A stretch of DNA of 64,000 nt from Ezakiella sp. (GTDB taxonomy: Bacteria > Bacillota > Clostridia > Tissierellales > Peptoniphilaceae). Shown here one piece after another: positions 28,926 through 38,659 of the stretch (the stretch's first letter is position 1; every line of letters begins with the position of its first letter). Both the position numbers and the translations under genes were made by a program. Location: the NCBI GenBank assembly GCA_022766605.1, contig JALEOH010000030.1:62001-126000 (forward strand). Direction: 5' to 3'. A model generated the notes under the pieces. It was not told the origin of the DNA. It saw nothing but the letters and a program-made list of their open reading frames with translations, and searched no databases.

Positions 28926-29774
28926 ATGAAAGAATTAAGAGGCAAAGTAGTTGCCGATAAAATTAAAGAAGAATTAAAGGCAGATATTGCCAAGCTCAAA
29001 GGCAAGGGAATTGTACCAACAATTGCAGTCGTAAGAGTTGGAGAAAACGACTCCGATATCTCATACGAAAAAGCAATAGTAAAGGTAAGTGGCACAATTG
29101 ATTTAAATGTAAAATTGGTTGGATTAAAAGAAGAAACCACAACCGAAGAGCTTGAATCAAAGTTAATAGAGCTAAACAACGACAAGTCAGTTCATGGCAT
29201 ATTGATGTTTAGACCACTTCCAAAGCATATCGACCAAGATAGAATGACCAATATCATCGCTCCTGAAAAAGACGTCGATGCAATGAATCCAATCAATCTT
29301 GAAAAAATCTTTGAAGGCGATCCAACAGGACTAGAGCCAGCTACACCAAGAGCCGCAGTAGAAATGATCAAAGGACATGGCTACGATTTAAAAGGCAAAG
29401 ATGTAGTTGTAATCAATAGATCAATGGTAGTAGGAAAACCACTTGCAATGATGTTATTAAATGAGAATGCAACCGTAACCATATGCCACTCAAAGACATC
29501 TGATTTGAAATCTCATACCAAAAGAGCTGACTTTGTTGTAACAGCACTTGGTCGCCCAGCAATGCTCGACACTAGTTATTTTACTCCAGATTCAGTAGTA
29601 ATTGATGTAGGTGTAGGCACAACTGCAGATGGCAAATTATCTGGTGATGTAAACTATGATGAAGTAAAAGACTTTGTTGCAGCAATTACCCCAGTGCCAG
29701 GTGGTGTTGGAAGCATAACCACGACAATATTATTAAGTCAAGTACTAAAAGCTTGTAAACAACAAAATAAATAA
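28926..29774 (+). CDS. folD: Bifunctional methylenetetrahydrofolate dehydrogenase/cyclohydrolase FolD
   Basis: FolD interconverts methylene-, methenyl- and formyl-tetrahydrofolate in C1 metabolism. The 282-residue protein has the catalytic region with DSDISYEKA, the dinucleotide-binding VVINRSMVVGKPLAMMLL and the C-terminal TPVPGGVGSIT signature. It may connect to glycine and serine metabolism here, but no other folate genes are adjacent. Confidence 0.95.
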   Translation: MKELRGKVVADKIKEELKADIAKLKGKGIVPTIAVVRVGENDSDISYEKAIVKVSGTIDLNVKLVGLKEETTTEELESKLIELNNDKSVHGILMFRPLPKHIDQDRMTNIIAPEKDVDAMNPINLEKIFEGDPTGLEPATPRAAVEMIKGHGYDLKGKDVVVINRSMVVGKPLAMMLLNENATVTICHSKTSDLKSHTKRADFVVTALGRPAMLDTSYFTPDSVVIDVGVGTTADGKLSGDVNYDEVKDFVAAITPVPGGVGSITTTILLSQVLKACKQQNK

Positions 29775-29777
29775 AGT

Positions 29778-29806
29778 GTAGAGGGCAAAAAAGCCCTCTA
29801 CTATTT
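29778..29806 (+). terminator. Terminator after folD
   Basis: The 9-bp stem GTAGAGGGC/GCCCTCTAC (29778-29786 and 29793-29801) has an A6 loop and is followed by ATTTT. The T-tract is short, so termination may be partial before the NUDIX gene. Confidence 0.7.
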
Positions 29807-29822
29807 TACAATAGAGGAAAAT

Positions 29823-30293
29823 ATGAGGATAAATAAAAAATATACCGTAATATATATAAAGGATAGGGATTCTGATAAATTTTTATTTCTCTATAGAAAT
29901 AAAAAGAAGAATGATAGCAATCATGGCAAATATATTGGATTTGGAGGCAAAATCGAAGAAGGAGAAAGCCCTGAAGAATGCATAGCAAGGGAAGTGAATG
30001 AGGAGCTTGGCATAAAACTAATCGACTACCAGTATAGAGGTCTAGTTTCTTATATTTATCTAGATGAGAATTATAAAGACCTAATGTATGTATATACTGG
30101 AACTAGCTATGAAGGAGAGCCAATTTCTACCACTGAAGGAGAGCTTGCTATAATATCAGAATCGGAATTATATAGCCTACCCCATTGGAAAAGTGATGAA
30201 TTATTTATAGGAAAAGCTCTTAATTTTATCGATTTCGGAGAAATTGAAATATATTTTGACGACGGTAAACTACTATCATATAGCTTTAAATAA
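29823..30293 (+). CDS. NUDIX hydrolase (MutT/8-oxo-dGTPase-like)
   Basis: This 156-residue NUDIX protein has the complete box G-x5-E-x7-REVNEEL, in GGKIEEGESPEECIAREVNEELG around residues 40-62. The arrangement resembles MutT/Nudt1-type nucleotide-sanitising enzymes, but the substrate is inferred only. GAGG precedes the ATG. A terminator on each side suggests a mainly monocistronic unit. Confidence 0.87.
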   Translation: MRINKKYTVIYIKDRDSDKFLFLYRNKKKNDSNHGKYIGFGGKIEEGESPEECIAREVNEELGIKLIDYQYRGLVSYIYLDENYKDLMYVYTGTSYEGEPISTTEGELAIISESELYSLPHWKSDELFIGKALNFIDFGEIEIYFDDGKLLSYSFK

Positions 30294-30353
30294 ACTCTTT
30301 CTAAAAGGTTTTACATCTAGATATATTTAACTACTACTTTTAGTAGAATAATT

Positions 30354-30400
30354 AAAGCCAAAAGAACAGCTCTCAATCGAGCTTCTCTTCGGGCTTTTTT
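30354..30400 (+). terminator. Terminator after the NUDIX gene
   Basis: An outer stem AAAGCC/GGCTTT and an inner stem AGCTC/GAGCT, joined by a partly paired segment, are followed by six Ts. Confidence 0.75.
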
Positions 30401-30570
30401 AGTATCAGAAAATTACTGGCATTTACATATAATTTTTCATATAATAGTCTTCGCTTATCGTAAAATATACAAAGAGCTACTCAAAGTTTCTATATTATTT
30501 TAACATGTGGCAGTGCTTTATACAAAAGATAAAATTGTTATTTCATACATGTAAGGAACTATTTTTTCTA

Positions 30571-30599
30571 TTGCAATAAATCTATTTTTGTGTTAAGAT
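30571..30599 (+). promoter_or_regulatory. Promoter of the uppS-cdsA-rseP-ispG-polC operon
   Basis: TTGCAA (30571-30576) and TAAGAT (30594-30599) are spaced by 17 bp, with a TGT extension before the -10. Confidence 0.7.
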
Positions 30600-30619
30600 T
30601 TTGGTAGTGAGGTAGTATT

Positions 30620-31297
30620 ATGCATGTTGCTATAATTATGGATGGTAATGGACGCTGGGCGACTAAAAGAGGGATGCCTAGGGTTTTTGGTCATAAAAAG
30701 GGAATGGAGAAGGTGATTGAGGCTGTTGAATGGGCAGATGATCGAGGGGTAGATATACTTACGTTATATGCTTTTTCGACTGAGAATTGGGCAAGACCTA
30801 AGCAGGAGGTCGATTTTTTGATGAATTTACTTGTTGAATATATCGATAGAGAGCTTAGGAATTTGCATGAAAAAAATGCAAAGATTAGAATACTTGGTTC
30901 GCCAAATGGTTTGCCTAGTATTTGTGTTAAGAAGCTTGATGAGGCAGTTGAGCTTACTAAAAACAACACTGGGCTTGAGGTTAATTTTGCAATTAATTAT
31001 TCAGCATTATCGGAGGTTGAAAGAGCAGTTAAAAATATAGTTACAAATGGCTATGATGAAGATGAGATTGATATTGATCTAATTAAAAATAATCTCTATA
31101 CAGCAGGCCAGAAGGATCCCGATATGATTATTAGAACGGCCGGCGAGAAGAGATTATCAAATTTTCTTCTTCTCCAAGCTGCTTATTCGGAATTTGTATT
31201 TCGCGATATATGTTGGCCAGATATTACTTGGGAGGAGCTGGACTCTTGCGTGGATGAATTTAATGGTAGAAAGAGGAAATATGGAGGTTTAAAATGA
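30620..31297 (+). CDS. uppS: Undecaprenyl diphosphate synthase UppS
   Basis: This cis-prenyltransferase makes the C55 lipid carrier used by MraY and MurG. The 225-residue protein begins almost directly with the signature IIMDGNGRWATKRG, so its N-terminus is shorter than usual. The C-terminal RTAGEKRLSNFLL corresponds to the family RTSGExRLSNFLL. It heads the operon and has GAGG upstream of the ATG. Confidence 0.96.
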   Translation: MHVAIIMDGNGRWATKRGMPRVFGHKKGMEKVIEAVEWADDRGVDILTLYAFSTENWARPKQEVDFLMNLLVEYIDRELRNLHEKNAKIRILGSPNGLPSICVKKLDEAVELTKNNTGLEVNFAINYSALSEVERAVKNIVTNGYDEDEIDIDLIKNNLYTAGQKDPDMIIRTAGEKRLSNFLLLQAAYSEFVFRDICWPDITWEELDSCVDEFNGRKRKYGGLK

Positions 31298-32100
31298 ATG
31301 AAAAAAATTATAGTTTAAGAACTAGAACTATTACGGGCATTGCGATTGCAATTTGTTATTTACTTGCCTATATGCTTGGCAGTAAATTTGCAACTATTTT
31401 TACTACAATTATTATGCTGGGGATACTTTACGAACTAGATAGAGCATTTAAGAATATTGAGCTTAGGACATATATTCCAATACTTATGCTTACTGTTTTA
31501 ATTAGTTCGATTTATTCATTTATTCCTACTGGAATTTTTAATCTAAAAATCGATATAAATGTGCTGGGACTAATTGCAATTTTTGCTGCATTTATTTTTG
31601 ATAATAGCGAGAGGAAGATTTATAATCTTGGAGCGAGTGCTATTATCTATCTATATGTGATTATACTTGGCAGTATATTCTTTCATTACAACTGGTTTAA
31701 TAAATATATTTATTTAGTTATTATTGCTCTTACTACCGGTGCTGATGTTAGTGCATATCTAATCGGTAGCTTTTTTGGCAAGCATAAATTAATGCCTAAT
31801 ATTAGCCCCAAAAAGACGGTTGAGGGAGCGGTTGCTGGCGTGCTTGGTGGTGTCATAATGGGCGTGCTGGCATTAGCTTTAATCGAATTTGAAACCAATT
31901 TTAGAGTTATTATGGTTTTATTTATTGCTGCAATTTTTTCTGAGATTGGAGATTTATTTGCATCTTCGATAAAAAGAGCTGTTGGCATAAAGGATTTTAG
32001 CAATCTTTTGCCAGGGCATGGGGGACTCGCTGATAGATTTGATAGCATATTGTTTACAGCGGCAGTATTTAAGGTATTTATGTCGGTATTTCTAGTATGA
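31294..32100 (+). CDS. cdsA: Phosphatidate cytidylyltransferase CdsA
   Basis: CdsA makes CDP-diacylglycerol for phospholipid synthesis. This 268-residue polytopic membrane protein carries the family signature SIKRAVGIKDF-x-x-LLPGHGGLADRFD near the C-terminus. It overlaps uppS and rseP by 4 bp each. The usual next gene, dxr, is not present between cdsA and rseP. Confidence 0.95.
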   Translation: MNEKNYSLRTRTITGIAIAICYLLAYMLGSKFATIFTTIIMLGILYELDRAFKNIELRTYIPILMLTVLISSIYSFIPTGIFNLKIDINVLGLIAIFAAFIFDNSERKIYNLGASAIIYLYVIILGSIFFHYNWFNKYIYLVIIALTTGADVSAYLIGSFFGKHKLMPNISPKKTVEGAVAGVLGGVIMGVLALALIEFETNFRVIMVLFIAAIFSEIGDLFASSIKRAVGIKDFSNLLPGHGGLADRFDSILFTAAVFKVFMSVFLV

Positions 32101-33095
32101 ATATAATTTTAGCATTTGTAATTTTACTTGTTGCAATTACTCTGCATGAGTTTGGACATTTTATTTTTGGAAAGATTATGGGCGTTCGAGTCTACGAATT
32201 TGCGATTGGATTTGGTCCAAAGCTCTTTGGTTGGAAGAGAAAATCCACTAAGTATTCGGTAAGATTATTACCTCTTGGAGGATATTGTTCTTTTGATGAC
32301 CCAGAGGAAGAGATCGATTCAACAGTTGAGTTTGAACCAGATGATGGTTTAATTAAATATGAAAAAGCATCTCCGTGGAAGAGATTATTTATATTATCGG
32401 GCGGGATTATTTTTAATCTATTAACAGCCATTATTTTATTGTGGGGAATTTTTTCGTTTAATGGAATTAGAACAACAAAAGTCGATGAGGTTATTGCCAA
32501 TTCTCCTGCAGCATATGCCGGCATTAAGGCAGGGGATGAGATAATAAAAATAGATGATTTAAAAGTCGAGACAGCAGCTGATTTTATGAATAGTAAGGCA
32601 TATAACTCTGGTAAATACAATATTACAATTAATAGAGATGGAGTATATGAGAATATAGATATAGTTTCTGATAGTGAGGGGAAGCTTGGAGTGGTCTTTG
32701 GCTCTAGTAAAAATATTGGATTAGCACTTAAATATAGCTTTGTCACTATATGGGATATTATCAGCCAAATATTTGGGATATTTTTAAAATTATTTTACAA
32801 TGTCGACAAAAATATAATGGGAGTAGTGGGATTTGTTGCGACAGTAGGGGGCATGGAAAGCCTTACTCTAACCATGGTGCTTACGATGATTGCAAGCCTA
32901 TCCATTAGCCTTGCATGTTTTAATATACTGCCTATCCCACCACTAGATGGAGGAGCTATGTTGCTAACTATAATTGAGATAATTATCGGTAGACCGCTTA
33001 GTGATAAATTTAGATCTATTTTCCAAATCGTTGGCATTGCCTTTATGATGTATTTATTTGTAAGAGTTTTAATCAATGATTTTTTAAGATTATGA
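32097..33095 (+). CDS. rseP: RIP metalloprotease RseP (site-2 protease)
   Basis: This intramembrane zinc protease is of the RseP/RasP type. The 332 residues have the zinc-binding HEFGH at residues 17-21, a PDZ domain (about 115-185) between transmembrane segments and the third metal-ligand motif NILPIPPLDGG near the C-terminus. In relatives it cleaves anti-sigma factors, signal-peptide remnants and pheromone precursors. The substrate here is not known. Confidence 0.95.
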   Translation: MNIILAFVILLVAITLHEFGHFIFGKIMGVRVYEFAIGFGPKLFGWKRKSTKYSVRLLPLGGYCSFDDPEEEIDSTVEFEPDDGLIKYEKASPWKRLFILSGGIIFNLLTAIILLWGIFSFNGIRTTKVDEVIANSPAAYAGIKAGDEIIKIDDLKVETAADFMNSKAYNSGKYNITINRDGVYENIDIVSDSEGKLGVVFGSSKNIGLALKYSFVTIWDIISQIFGIFLKLFYNVDKNIMGVVGFVATVGGMESLTLTMVLTMIASLSISLACFNILPIPPLDGGAMLLTIIEIIIGRPLSDKFRSIFQIVGIAFMMYLFVRVLINDFLRL

Positions 33096-33102
33096 GGTTA
33101 TA

Positions 33103-34191
33103 ATGAATTATAAAAGACGAAAGACTAAGAGAATATATGTAGGAGATGTGCCAATTGGTGGAGATGCTCCAATATCTGTGCAGACTATGACAAATACAAT
33201 TACCTCTGACATTGACAATACGGTTTCTCAGGTGTTAGAGTGTGAAAAATATGGACTAGACCTCGTTAGAATGGCTGTAAACAACAAAGAAGATGCTATT
33301 TCTCTTAAATCCATTAAGAAGCATATTCACGTGCCTATTATTGCGGATATACAATATGATTATAGATTGGCAATGTGGGCGGCAGAAAATGGAGCTGATT
33401 GCATCAGAATCAATCCTGGAAATATGAAGTCGAAGACTGAGTTAAGAGAGCTTGTAAATTTTTTAAATGAAGAAAATATTCCAATTAGAGTTGGTGTAAA
33501 CTCAGGCTCGATATCTATGGATATAATAGATAAATTTGGCGGAGTAAATGAAAAAAGTTTGATTGCAAGCGCCATCAATGAGGTTGAGAGTCTTGAAGAA
33601 ATGGGATTTACCAATATCAAAGTGGCGATTAAAAGCTCGGATATATTTACAACATATAATGCATATAAAGCATTTGCTGATATGAAAGACTATCCTCTTC
33701 ACTTAGGGATAACAGAGGCTGGAAGCTATGATGCAGGGTCGATTAAATCGGCAATTGGAATAGGCATGCTACTATCTGATGGAATTGGCGACACTATAAG
33801 AGTAAGCTTGACTGATAAGCCGTATAAGGAGGTAATAGTTGGCAATCTCATATTAAAGTCACTGGGACTAAATAGCAAGGGAATTAATCTAATTTCATGT
33901 CCAACTTGTGCAAGGACTAATGGAGATATGATTGCGATGGTAGATGAATTTAACGAGAAAATGCCTAATATAGAAGGCAAGATGGATGTTGCAATTATGG
34001 GATGTCATGTAAATGGTCCTGGCGAAGCACGCGAGGCAGATGTCGGAATTGCTTTAACCAAGGGGATGGTAAACTTGTTTAAAAAGGGAAAGATGATTAG
34101 AAAATTAGAGAAAAATACGGCTATAGATGAACTGATAGATGAAATAATGAAGATGGATGGTGAAGGAATTGGAAGAGGCGATATTAAATAA
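33103..34191 (+). CDS. ispG: 4-hydroxy-3-methylbut-2-en-1-yl diphosphate synthase IspG
   Basis: IspG (GcpE) is the [4Fe-4S] enzyme of the MEP isoprenoid pathway. The 362-residue bacterial-type protein has the three cluster cysteines in SCPTCAR and MGCHVNGPGEA. The MEP pathway feeds UppS in the same operon. dxr is missing from its usual place here. The 3' end overlaps polC by 35 bp. Confidence 0.96.
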   Translation: MNYKRRKTKRIYVGDVPIGGDAPISVQTMTNTITSDIDNTVSQVLECEKYGLDLVRMAVNNKEDAISLKSIKKHIHVPIIADIQYDYRLAMWAAENGADCIRINPGNMKSKTELRELVNFLNEENIPIRVGVNSGSISMDIIDKFGGVNEKSLIASAINEVESLEEMGFTNIKVAIKSSDIFTTYNAYKAFADMKDYPLHLGITEAGSYDAGSIKSAIGIGMLLSDGIGDTIRVSLTDKPYKEVIVGNLILKSLGLNSKGINLISCPTCARTNGDMIAMVDEFNEKMPNIEGKMDVAIMGCHVNGPGEAREADVGIALTKGMVNLFKKGKMIRKLEKNTAIDELIDEIMKMDGEGIGRGDIK

Positions 34192-37100
34192 AATCTTAGG
34201 AGATGACGATGCACTTAGTTATGAAGAGCGTGGTTTTAAGATAATTAGTGCGAGGCTCGATACTAGTGAGCAAATTTTAAATGTTTTAACTAGGTCAATG
34301 GTAGAAATTATGCCGATTGATCTGGATTTTATTGCAAAAAAACTTGAAAGTAAGTTAAGTGGGATCAAAGTTAAAATAATAAATGAAGTAAAAAAATCTG
34401 GCTTGCAAGACAATGAGATAAAAGAAATTTTAAATAACTCTTCAAATAAGAGAAATGAATATGATTTTATTGAGGATATTGAACGTGAAGATTATGAATA
34501 TTTAAATAATAGCCTCAATAGCAGGCAGGAAGAAATAGAAAATAACAATAGAGCAAAAAATGAGCCGCTTGAGAAGAAAAAGAATTTTTATAAGCCTAAG
34601 AAGGATTTAAAAAATCCAGTTAAAATTAAGACTTTGACGCCTGATGATGCTTTCCCAACAGTTGAAGGTGAGGTATTTAGCGTCGAATGGAGAGGAACTA
34701 GAAGAGAAGGGCTTACCATATTGAGTTTTTATATTTATGATGATACTGATACGGTACTTGTGCGAGCTTTTGTTAATTCCAATCGCCTAGAAAAGATGCA
34801 AGCTGATATTAAAAATGGGGTCTACATGAGGCTTTATGGTGAATATCAATATAATACATTTGATAGAGCTATGGCGATAACCATGAAGGATTATGAAATT
34901 ACTAAAAAAGAAGTTAAAATGGACGATGAAGAGGAGAAAAGAGTTGAAATCCATGCTCACACCAAGATGAGTGCGATGCAAGGCACTATAGATGTGAAGG
35001 ATTTGGTCAAGACCCTAAAGAGCTGGGGACATAGGGGATTTTGCATTACTGATGTTAGCAATTTACAATCATATCCCGATCTAATGCACGAAATGAGTGA
35101 TGACTTTAAAATCGTATGGGGGCTTGAAGCCAATTTAAGAAATGATAAAGAAACTCTCATCCAAGACTATCGTGATGGATATAATTCATTTGTCGTTTTT
35201 GATATTGAAACGACTGGTCTAAATCCACGCGAGGACGATATAATTGAGATTGGAGCTGTTAAAATCGTAGGAAATGATATAGTAGACAGCTTTAATGAGC
35301 TTATAAATCCAGGATATGCCATATCTGACTTTACAACTCAACTAACTAGCATTACCAACGAAGATTTAAAGGATAAGCCTAGCTTTGAGGATTTATATTT
35401 AAAATTTCATGAATTTATCAAAGATTCTATTCTAGTTGCACACAATGCCAATTTCGATATTGGATTTATTAAATACAAATATAGCCTTAAGGATATAGAA
35501 ATAGATAATCCCTATTGCGATACTTTAAAGATGTCAAGACATGTACTTCCTGAGCTTAAAAATCACAAGCTTGACACAGTGGCCAGCAGGCTTGGAGTAA
35601 ATCTACTAAATCACCATAGAGCGGTTGAAGACGCAAAGGCAACTGGAGAGATTTTTATTGCACTAAATGATATTATGAAAAAAAAGGGTGAAATAGTTAG
35701 CGATAATGATCTATCTCAGATTTATTATAGTGATAAATATGGAAACTTTCCGGCTCTAATATATGCAAAGAATTTAGACGGACTAAAAAATCTTTATCAG
35801 CTCGTAAGCATCTCCAATACTAAGACATTTGATGGAGTACCGGTAATTCATCTATCCGATTTGGAAGACAAGAGGGAGGGATTGATAATTGGATCTGAAG
35901 GTCTTAAGGGAGATCTATTTAGCTATATTGAGATGGGCTTTAATATGGAAGATCTTAAAAAGAAGGCCATAAAATACGATTTTATGGAGATTCAACCGCT
36001 GGATAATTATGGCGGACTTATCAAAGGCAATAGATATCGATCAATCAACACCGTTATTCAAAATCTTAAAGAGTATATTAAGCTCTCAGAATTGGTAAAA
36101 ATAGATTTAATTGCTGGTGGCAATGTATATGAAATGGTGCCCGAGGATTTGATATTAAGACTAATACTTGCTCGAGGCAGAGGCGACTTTAGAGCAAAAA
36201 ATGATCCACCATTATATCTAAAAACCACCTCTGAAATGCTATCTGGCTTTCCATATATAGAAGAGAGCAAAAGGCGTGAAATAGTAATTGAAAATTCCAA
36301 TAAATTGTTTGACATTTGTGAAAACATTCGTCCAATTCCAAAGGAAAAATTTCCTCCAATAGTGGAGGGAGCAGATGAGGACTTAAAAAATTCTTGCTAT
36401 GAAATGGCAAGAAGTATATATGGGGAAGAATTGCCGAAGATAGTAGGCGATAGACTAGACAAGGAGCTGGGATCCATTATATCAAATGGATATGCAGTAA
36501 TGTATATTATTGCTCAAAAGCTTGTAAAAAAATCCGAACAAGATGGCTATCTAGTTGGCTCGCGTGGTTCGGTTGGAAGCAGTTTTGCTGCAACCATGAG
36601 TGGCATAACTGAAGTAAATCCACTTCCTCCACATTATGTCTGTACAAAATGCCACTATAGTGAGTTTGATGAAAGTGGAGAATATAATGTTGGAGTTGAT
36701 ATGCCCAATAAGGATTGTCCTCATTGTGGAATTGAGATGAAAAAGGATGGATATAATATTCCATTTGAAACATTTTTGGGTTTTTACGGAGACAAGGAGC
36801 CAGATATCGATCTTAATTTTGCAGGAGAATATCAAAGCCAAGCACATAAATATGTAGAGGAGCTTTTTGGCGAGGGATATGTATTTCGTGCTGGAACAAT
36901 AAGCACTATTCAGGACAAGGTTGGATATGGATATGTAAAAAATTATTTTGAAGAATTGGGTCAAGTTGTTTCCGCAGGGGAGATAGAAAGGCTTGTAAAT
37001 AAACTAGTTGGAGTTAAAAAAACTACGGGTCAGCATCCAGGTGGCATTATGATAGTTCCAAAGACAAAGGATATTCATGATTTTAGTCCAATTCAGTATC

Positions 37101-38218
37101 CCGCAGATGATCAAACTGCGCCTATGTATACAACACACTTTGCATATAGTGCATTGCACTCAAATATATTAAAGTTGGATATACTTGGTCACGATGGTCC
37201 AACCACAATCAAAATGCTCGAGGAATTTACCGGAGTAAATATCCATAATATAAGATTTGACGATGAGGAGATTTTAAAGATGTTTTCATCACTTGAGCCT
37301 CTTGGATTAAATAGTGAGGATATTGGCACAACTGTTAGTACGCTCGGCATTCCTGAGTTTGGAACGGATTTTGTAATGGGGATGCTTGAAGACACTAATC
37401 CTAAAAACTTTTCAGATTTGATTAGAATAAGTGGGCTTAGTCATGGTACAGATGTTTGGCTCAATAATGCGAAGGATCTAATTGACAACAAAGTCTGTGA
37501 ACTAAAAGACGTTATTGCCACCCGTGAGGACATTATGACCTATTTATTGCAGGCAGGCATGGATAATTCATTTTCATTTTTTACTATGGAAAAAGTAAGA
37601 AAAGGTAAAGGTCTCACTCCTGAAGATGAAGAGGAGATGAACAAATATGATTTGCCTAATTGGTATATCGACTCTTGTAATAAAATAAAATATATGTTCC
37701 CAAAGGCACATGCAGTTGCCTATGATATGTTATCTTTTAGAATAGCGTGGTTTAAGTTGCATTATCCAGAAGCATTTTATGCAACCTATTTTACCACTAA
37801 AAAAGCAGACTTTGACTATGCTGCTATTGCAGGAGGATTGGATGCGATAGAAAGAAGGATGAGCGAGATAAAACTCATAGAAAAGCCAACTGCAAAAGAA
37901 CAAAATAACTATCGAATACTTCAGATAGCTAAGGAGATGTATTTGCGTGGAATAGTTTGTGAGAAGGCAGATATATATAATTCCAGCGCAACTAAGTTTA
38001 AGATTACTAATGGAAGTATTATTCCACCTCTTTCAACCATACCAAACTTGGGTGACCAGGCAGCTCTAAGTGTGGTTGAAGAGAGGAATAAGGGAGAGTT
38101 TTTAAGCATGGATGACTTGCTTAAGAGAACTAAATTAAGTAAGACTTGCTTACAGTTTATGAAGGACGAGGGAATAGTTGAGGAGCTACAAGAGACCAAT
38201 CAGATCTCGATGTTCTAG
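34157..38218 (+). CDS. polC: DNA polymerase III alpha subunit PolC (Gram-positive type)
   Basis: This replicative polymerase has a built-in proofreading exonuclease. The 1353-residue protein follows the PolC order: N-terminal domain, OB fold (about 150-255), PHP domain start (HAHTKMSAMQG near 268), DEDDh exonuclease with FDIETTGLNP (D349), remainder of PHP, zinc finger with CTKC and CPHCG, the polymerase palm (EPDIDLNFAGEYQ) and a C-terminal helix-hairpin region. It starts inside ispG and is probably translated by coupling. It is somewhat shorter than the roughly 1430-residue family norm. Confidence 0.96.
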   Translation: MVKELEEAILNKILGDDDALSYEERGFKIISARLDTSEQILNVLTRSMVEIMPIDLDFIAKKLESKLSGIKVKIINEVKKSGLQDNEIKEILNNSSNKRNEYDFIEDIEREDYEYLNNSLNSRQEEIENNNRAKNEPLEKKKNFYKPKKDLKNPVKIKTLTPDDAFPTVEGEVFSVEWRGTRREGLTILSFYIYDDTDTVLVRAFVNSNRLEKMQADIKNGVYMRLYGEYQYNTFDRAMAITMKDYEITKKEVKMDDEEEKRVEIHAHTKMSAMQGTIDVKDLVKTLKSWGHRGFCITDVSNLQSYPDLMHEMSDDFKIVWGLEANLRNDKETLIQDYRDGYNSFVVFDIETTGLNPREDDIIEIGAVKIVGNDIVDSFNELINPGYAISDFTTQLTSITNEDLKDKPSFEDLYLKFHEFIKDSILVAHNANFDIGFIKYKYSLKDIEIDNPYCDTLKMSRHVLPELKNHKLDTVASRLGVNLLNHHRAVEDAKATGEIFIALNDIMKKKGEIVSDNDLSQIYYSDKYGNFPALIYAKNLDGLKNLYQLVSISNTKTFDGVPVIHLSDLEDKREGLIIGSEGLKGDLFSYIEMGFNMEDLKKKAIKYDFMEIQPLDNYGGLIKGNRYRSINTVIQNLKEYIKLSELVKIDLIAGGNVYEMVPEDLILRLILARGRGDFRAKNDPPLYLKTTSEMLSGFPYIEESKRREIVIENSNKLFDICENIRPIPKEKFPPIVEGADEDLKNSCYEMARSIYGEELPKIVGDRLDKELGSIISNGYAVMYIIAQKLVKKSEQDGYLVGSRGSVGSSFAATMSGITEVNPLPPHYVCTKCHYSEFDESGEYNVGVDMPNKDCPHCGIEMKKDGYNIPFETFLGFYGDKEPDIDLNFAGEYQSQAHKYVEELFGEGYVFRAGTISTIQDKVGYGYVKNYFEELGQVVSAGEIERLVNKLVGVKKTTGQHPGGIMIVPKTKDIHDFSPIQYPADDQTAPMYTTHFAYSALHSNILKLDILGHDGPTTIKMLEEFTGVNIHNIRFDDEEILKMFSSLEPLGLNSEDIGTTVSTLGIPEFGTDFVMGMLEDTNPKNFSDLIRISGLSHGTDVWLNNAKDLIDNKVCELKDVIATREDIMTYLLQAGMDNSFSFFTMEKVRKGKGLTPEDEEEMNKYDLPNWYIDSCNKIKYMFPKAHAVAYDMLSFRIAWFKLHYPEAFYATYFTTKKADFDYAAIAGGLDAIERRMSEIKLIEKPTAKEQNNYRILQIAKEMYLRGIVCEKADIYNSSATKFKITNGSIIPPLSTIPNLGDQAALSVVEERNKGEFLSMDDLLKRTKLSKTCLQFMKDEGIVEELQETNQISMF

Positions 38219-38245
38219 CTAATTTTAAAAAAATAAAGAAAGTCC

Positions 38246-38274
38246 TTTACAAAAAAAGTTTTTTATGCTACAAT
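38246..38274 (+). promoter_or_regulatory. Promoter of rpsO
   Basis: TTTACA (38246-38251) and TACAAT (38269-38274) are spaced by 17 bp, with a TGC extension before the -10. Confidence 0.8.
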
Positions 38275-38279
38275 AATTA

Positions 38280-38345
38280 AGGTAGCTTTGCTGGGTTGGT
38301 GGGCAACCTCGCCATCTACTCTGTAAAGCTGAATTAATTTCAAGG
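38280..38345 (+). ncRNA. Structured rpsO leader, probable S15 autoregulatory element
   Basis: An outer stem AGCTTT/AAAGCT (38284-38289 with 38335-38340) encloses GGTTG/CAACC (38294-38298 with 38304-38308). The alternative pairing GGTGG/CCATC (38298-38302 with 38312-38316) is mutually exclusive with that inner stem. Ribosomal protein S15 is known to repress its own mRNA through structured leaders in Firmicutes. The position just before the rpsO ribosome binding site fits this. Confidence 0.55.
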
Positions 38346-38354
38346 AGGTATATT

Positions 38355-38621
38355 ATGATTAAAGGAGACAAGAAGAAAGACATTATTGCAACTTACCAAA
38401 AGCATGGTACCGATACAGGTTCGACCGAAGTTCAAATCGCTATTCTAACTGCTAGAATTAACGAATTAAATGAACATTTAAAAGCTAATCCTAAAGATCA
38501 CCATTCAAGACGTGGTCTATTAAAGATGGTTGGTAAGAGAAAAGGTCTAATGAAATATATGCAATCAAGAGATCTTGAAGGCTATCGTCAATTAATCGAA
38601 AGACTAGGAATAAGAGGATAA
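38355..38621 (+). CDS. rpsO: 30S ribosomal protein S15
   Basis: S15 binds the 16S rRNA three-way junction of the central domain. The 88-residue protein has the family pattern with [16 protein letters not shown] and the C-terminal [25 protein letters not shown] helix. It is preceded by AAGGAGG and its own promoter and leader. pnp, its common downstream partner, is absent; a terminator follows immediately. Confidence 0.98.
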   Translation: MIKGDKKKDIIATYQKHGTDTGSTEVQIAILTARINELNEHLKANPKDHHSRRGLLKMVGKRKGLMKYMQSRDLEGYRQLIERLGIRG

Positions 38622-38630
38622 TTGAAGTAG

Positions 38631-38654
38631 CACCCTGCAGGGTGTTATTTTTTT
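38631..38654 (+). terminator. Terminator after rpsO
   Basis: CACCC/GGGTG (38631-38635 with 38640-38644) around a TGCA loop is followed by a T-rich tract. Confidence 0.8.
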
Positions 38655-38659
38655 GCAAT

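Larger units (their letters stand above)
30294..30619. other. 326-bp intergenic region
   Basis: The left part holds a small hairpin (CTACT/AGTAG) and a terminator at 30354-30400. The right part holds the uppS promoter at 30571-30599. Between about 30400 and 30570 I see AT-rich sequence with no coding potential, no tRNA fold and no recognisable riboswitch. frr and pyrH, which often precede uppS, are absent. Confidence 0.6.

Noticed and set aside
30400..30570. Possible small RNA or riboswitch before uppS
   Set aside because: I see only AT-rich sequence, no conserved motif and no stable fold.
32192..32746. 184-residue minus-strand reading frame inside rseP
   Set aside because: It is a shadow frame of rseP, with its catalytic motifs intact on the other strand.
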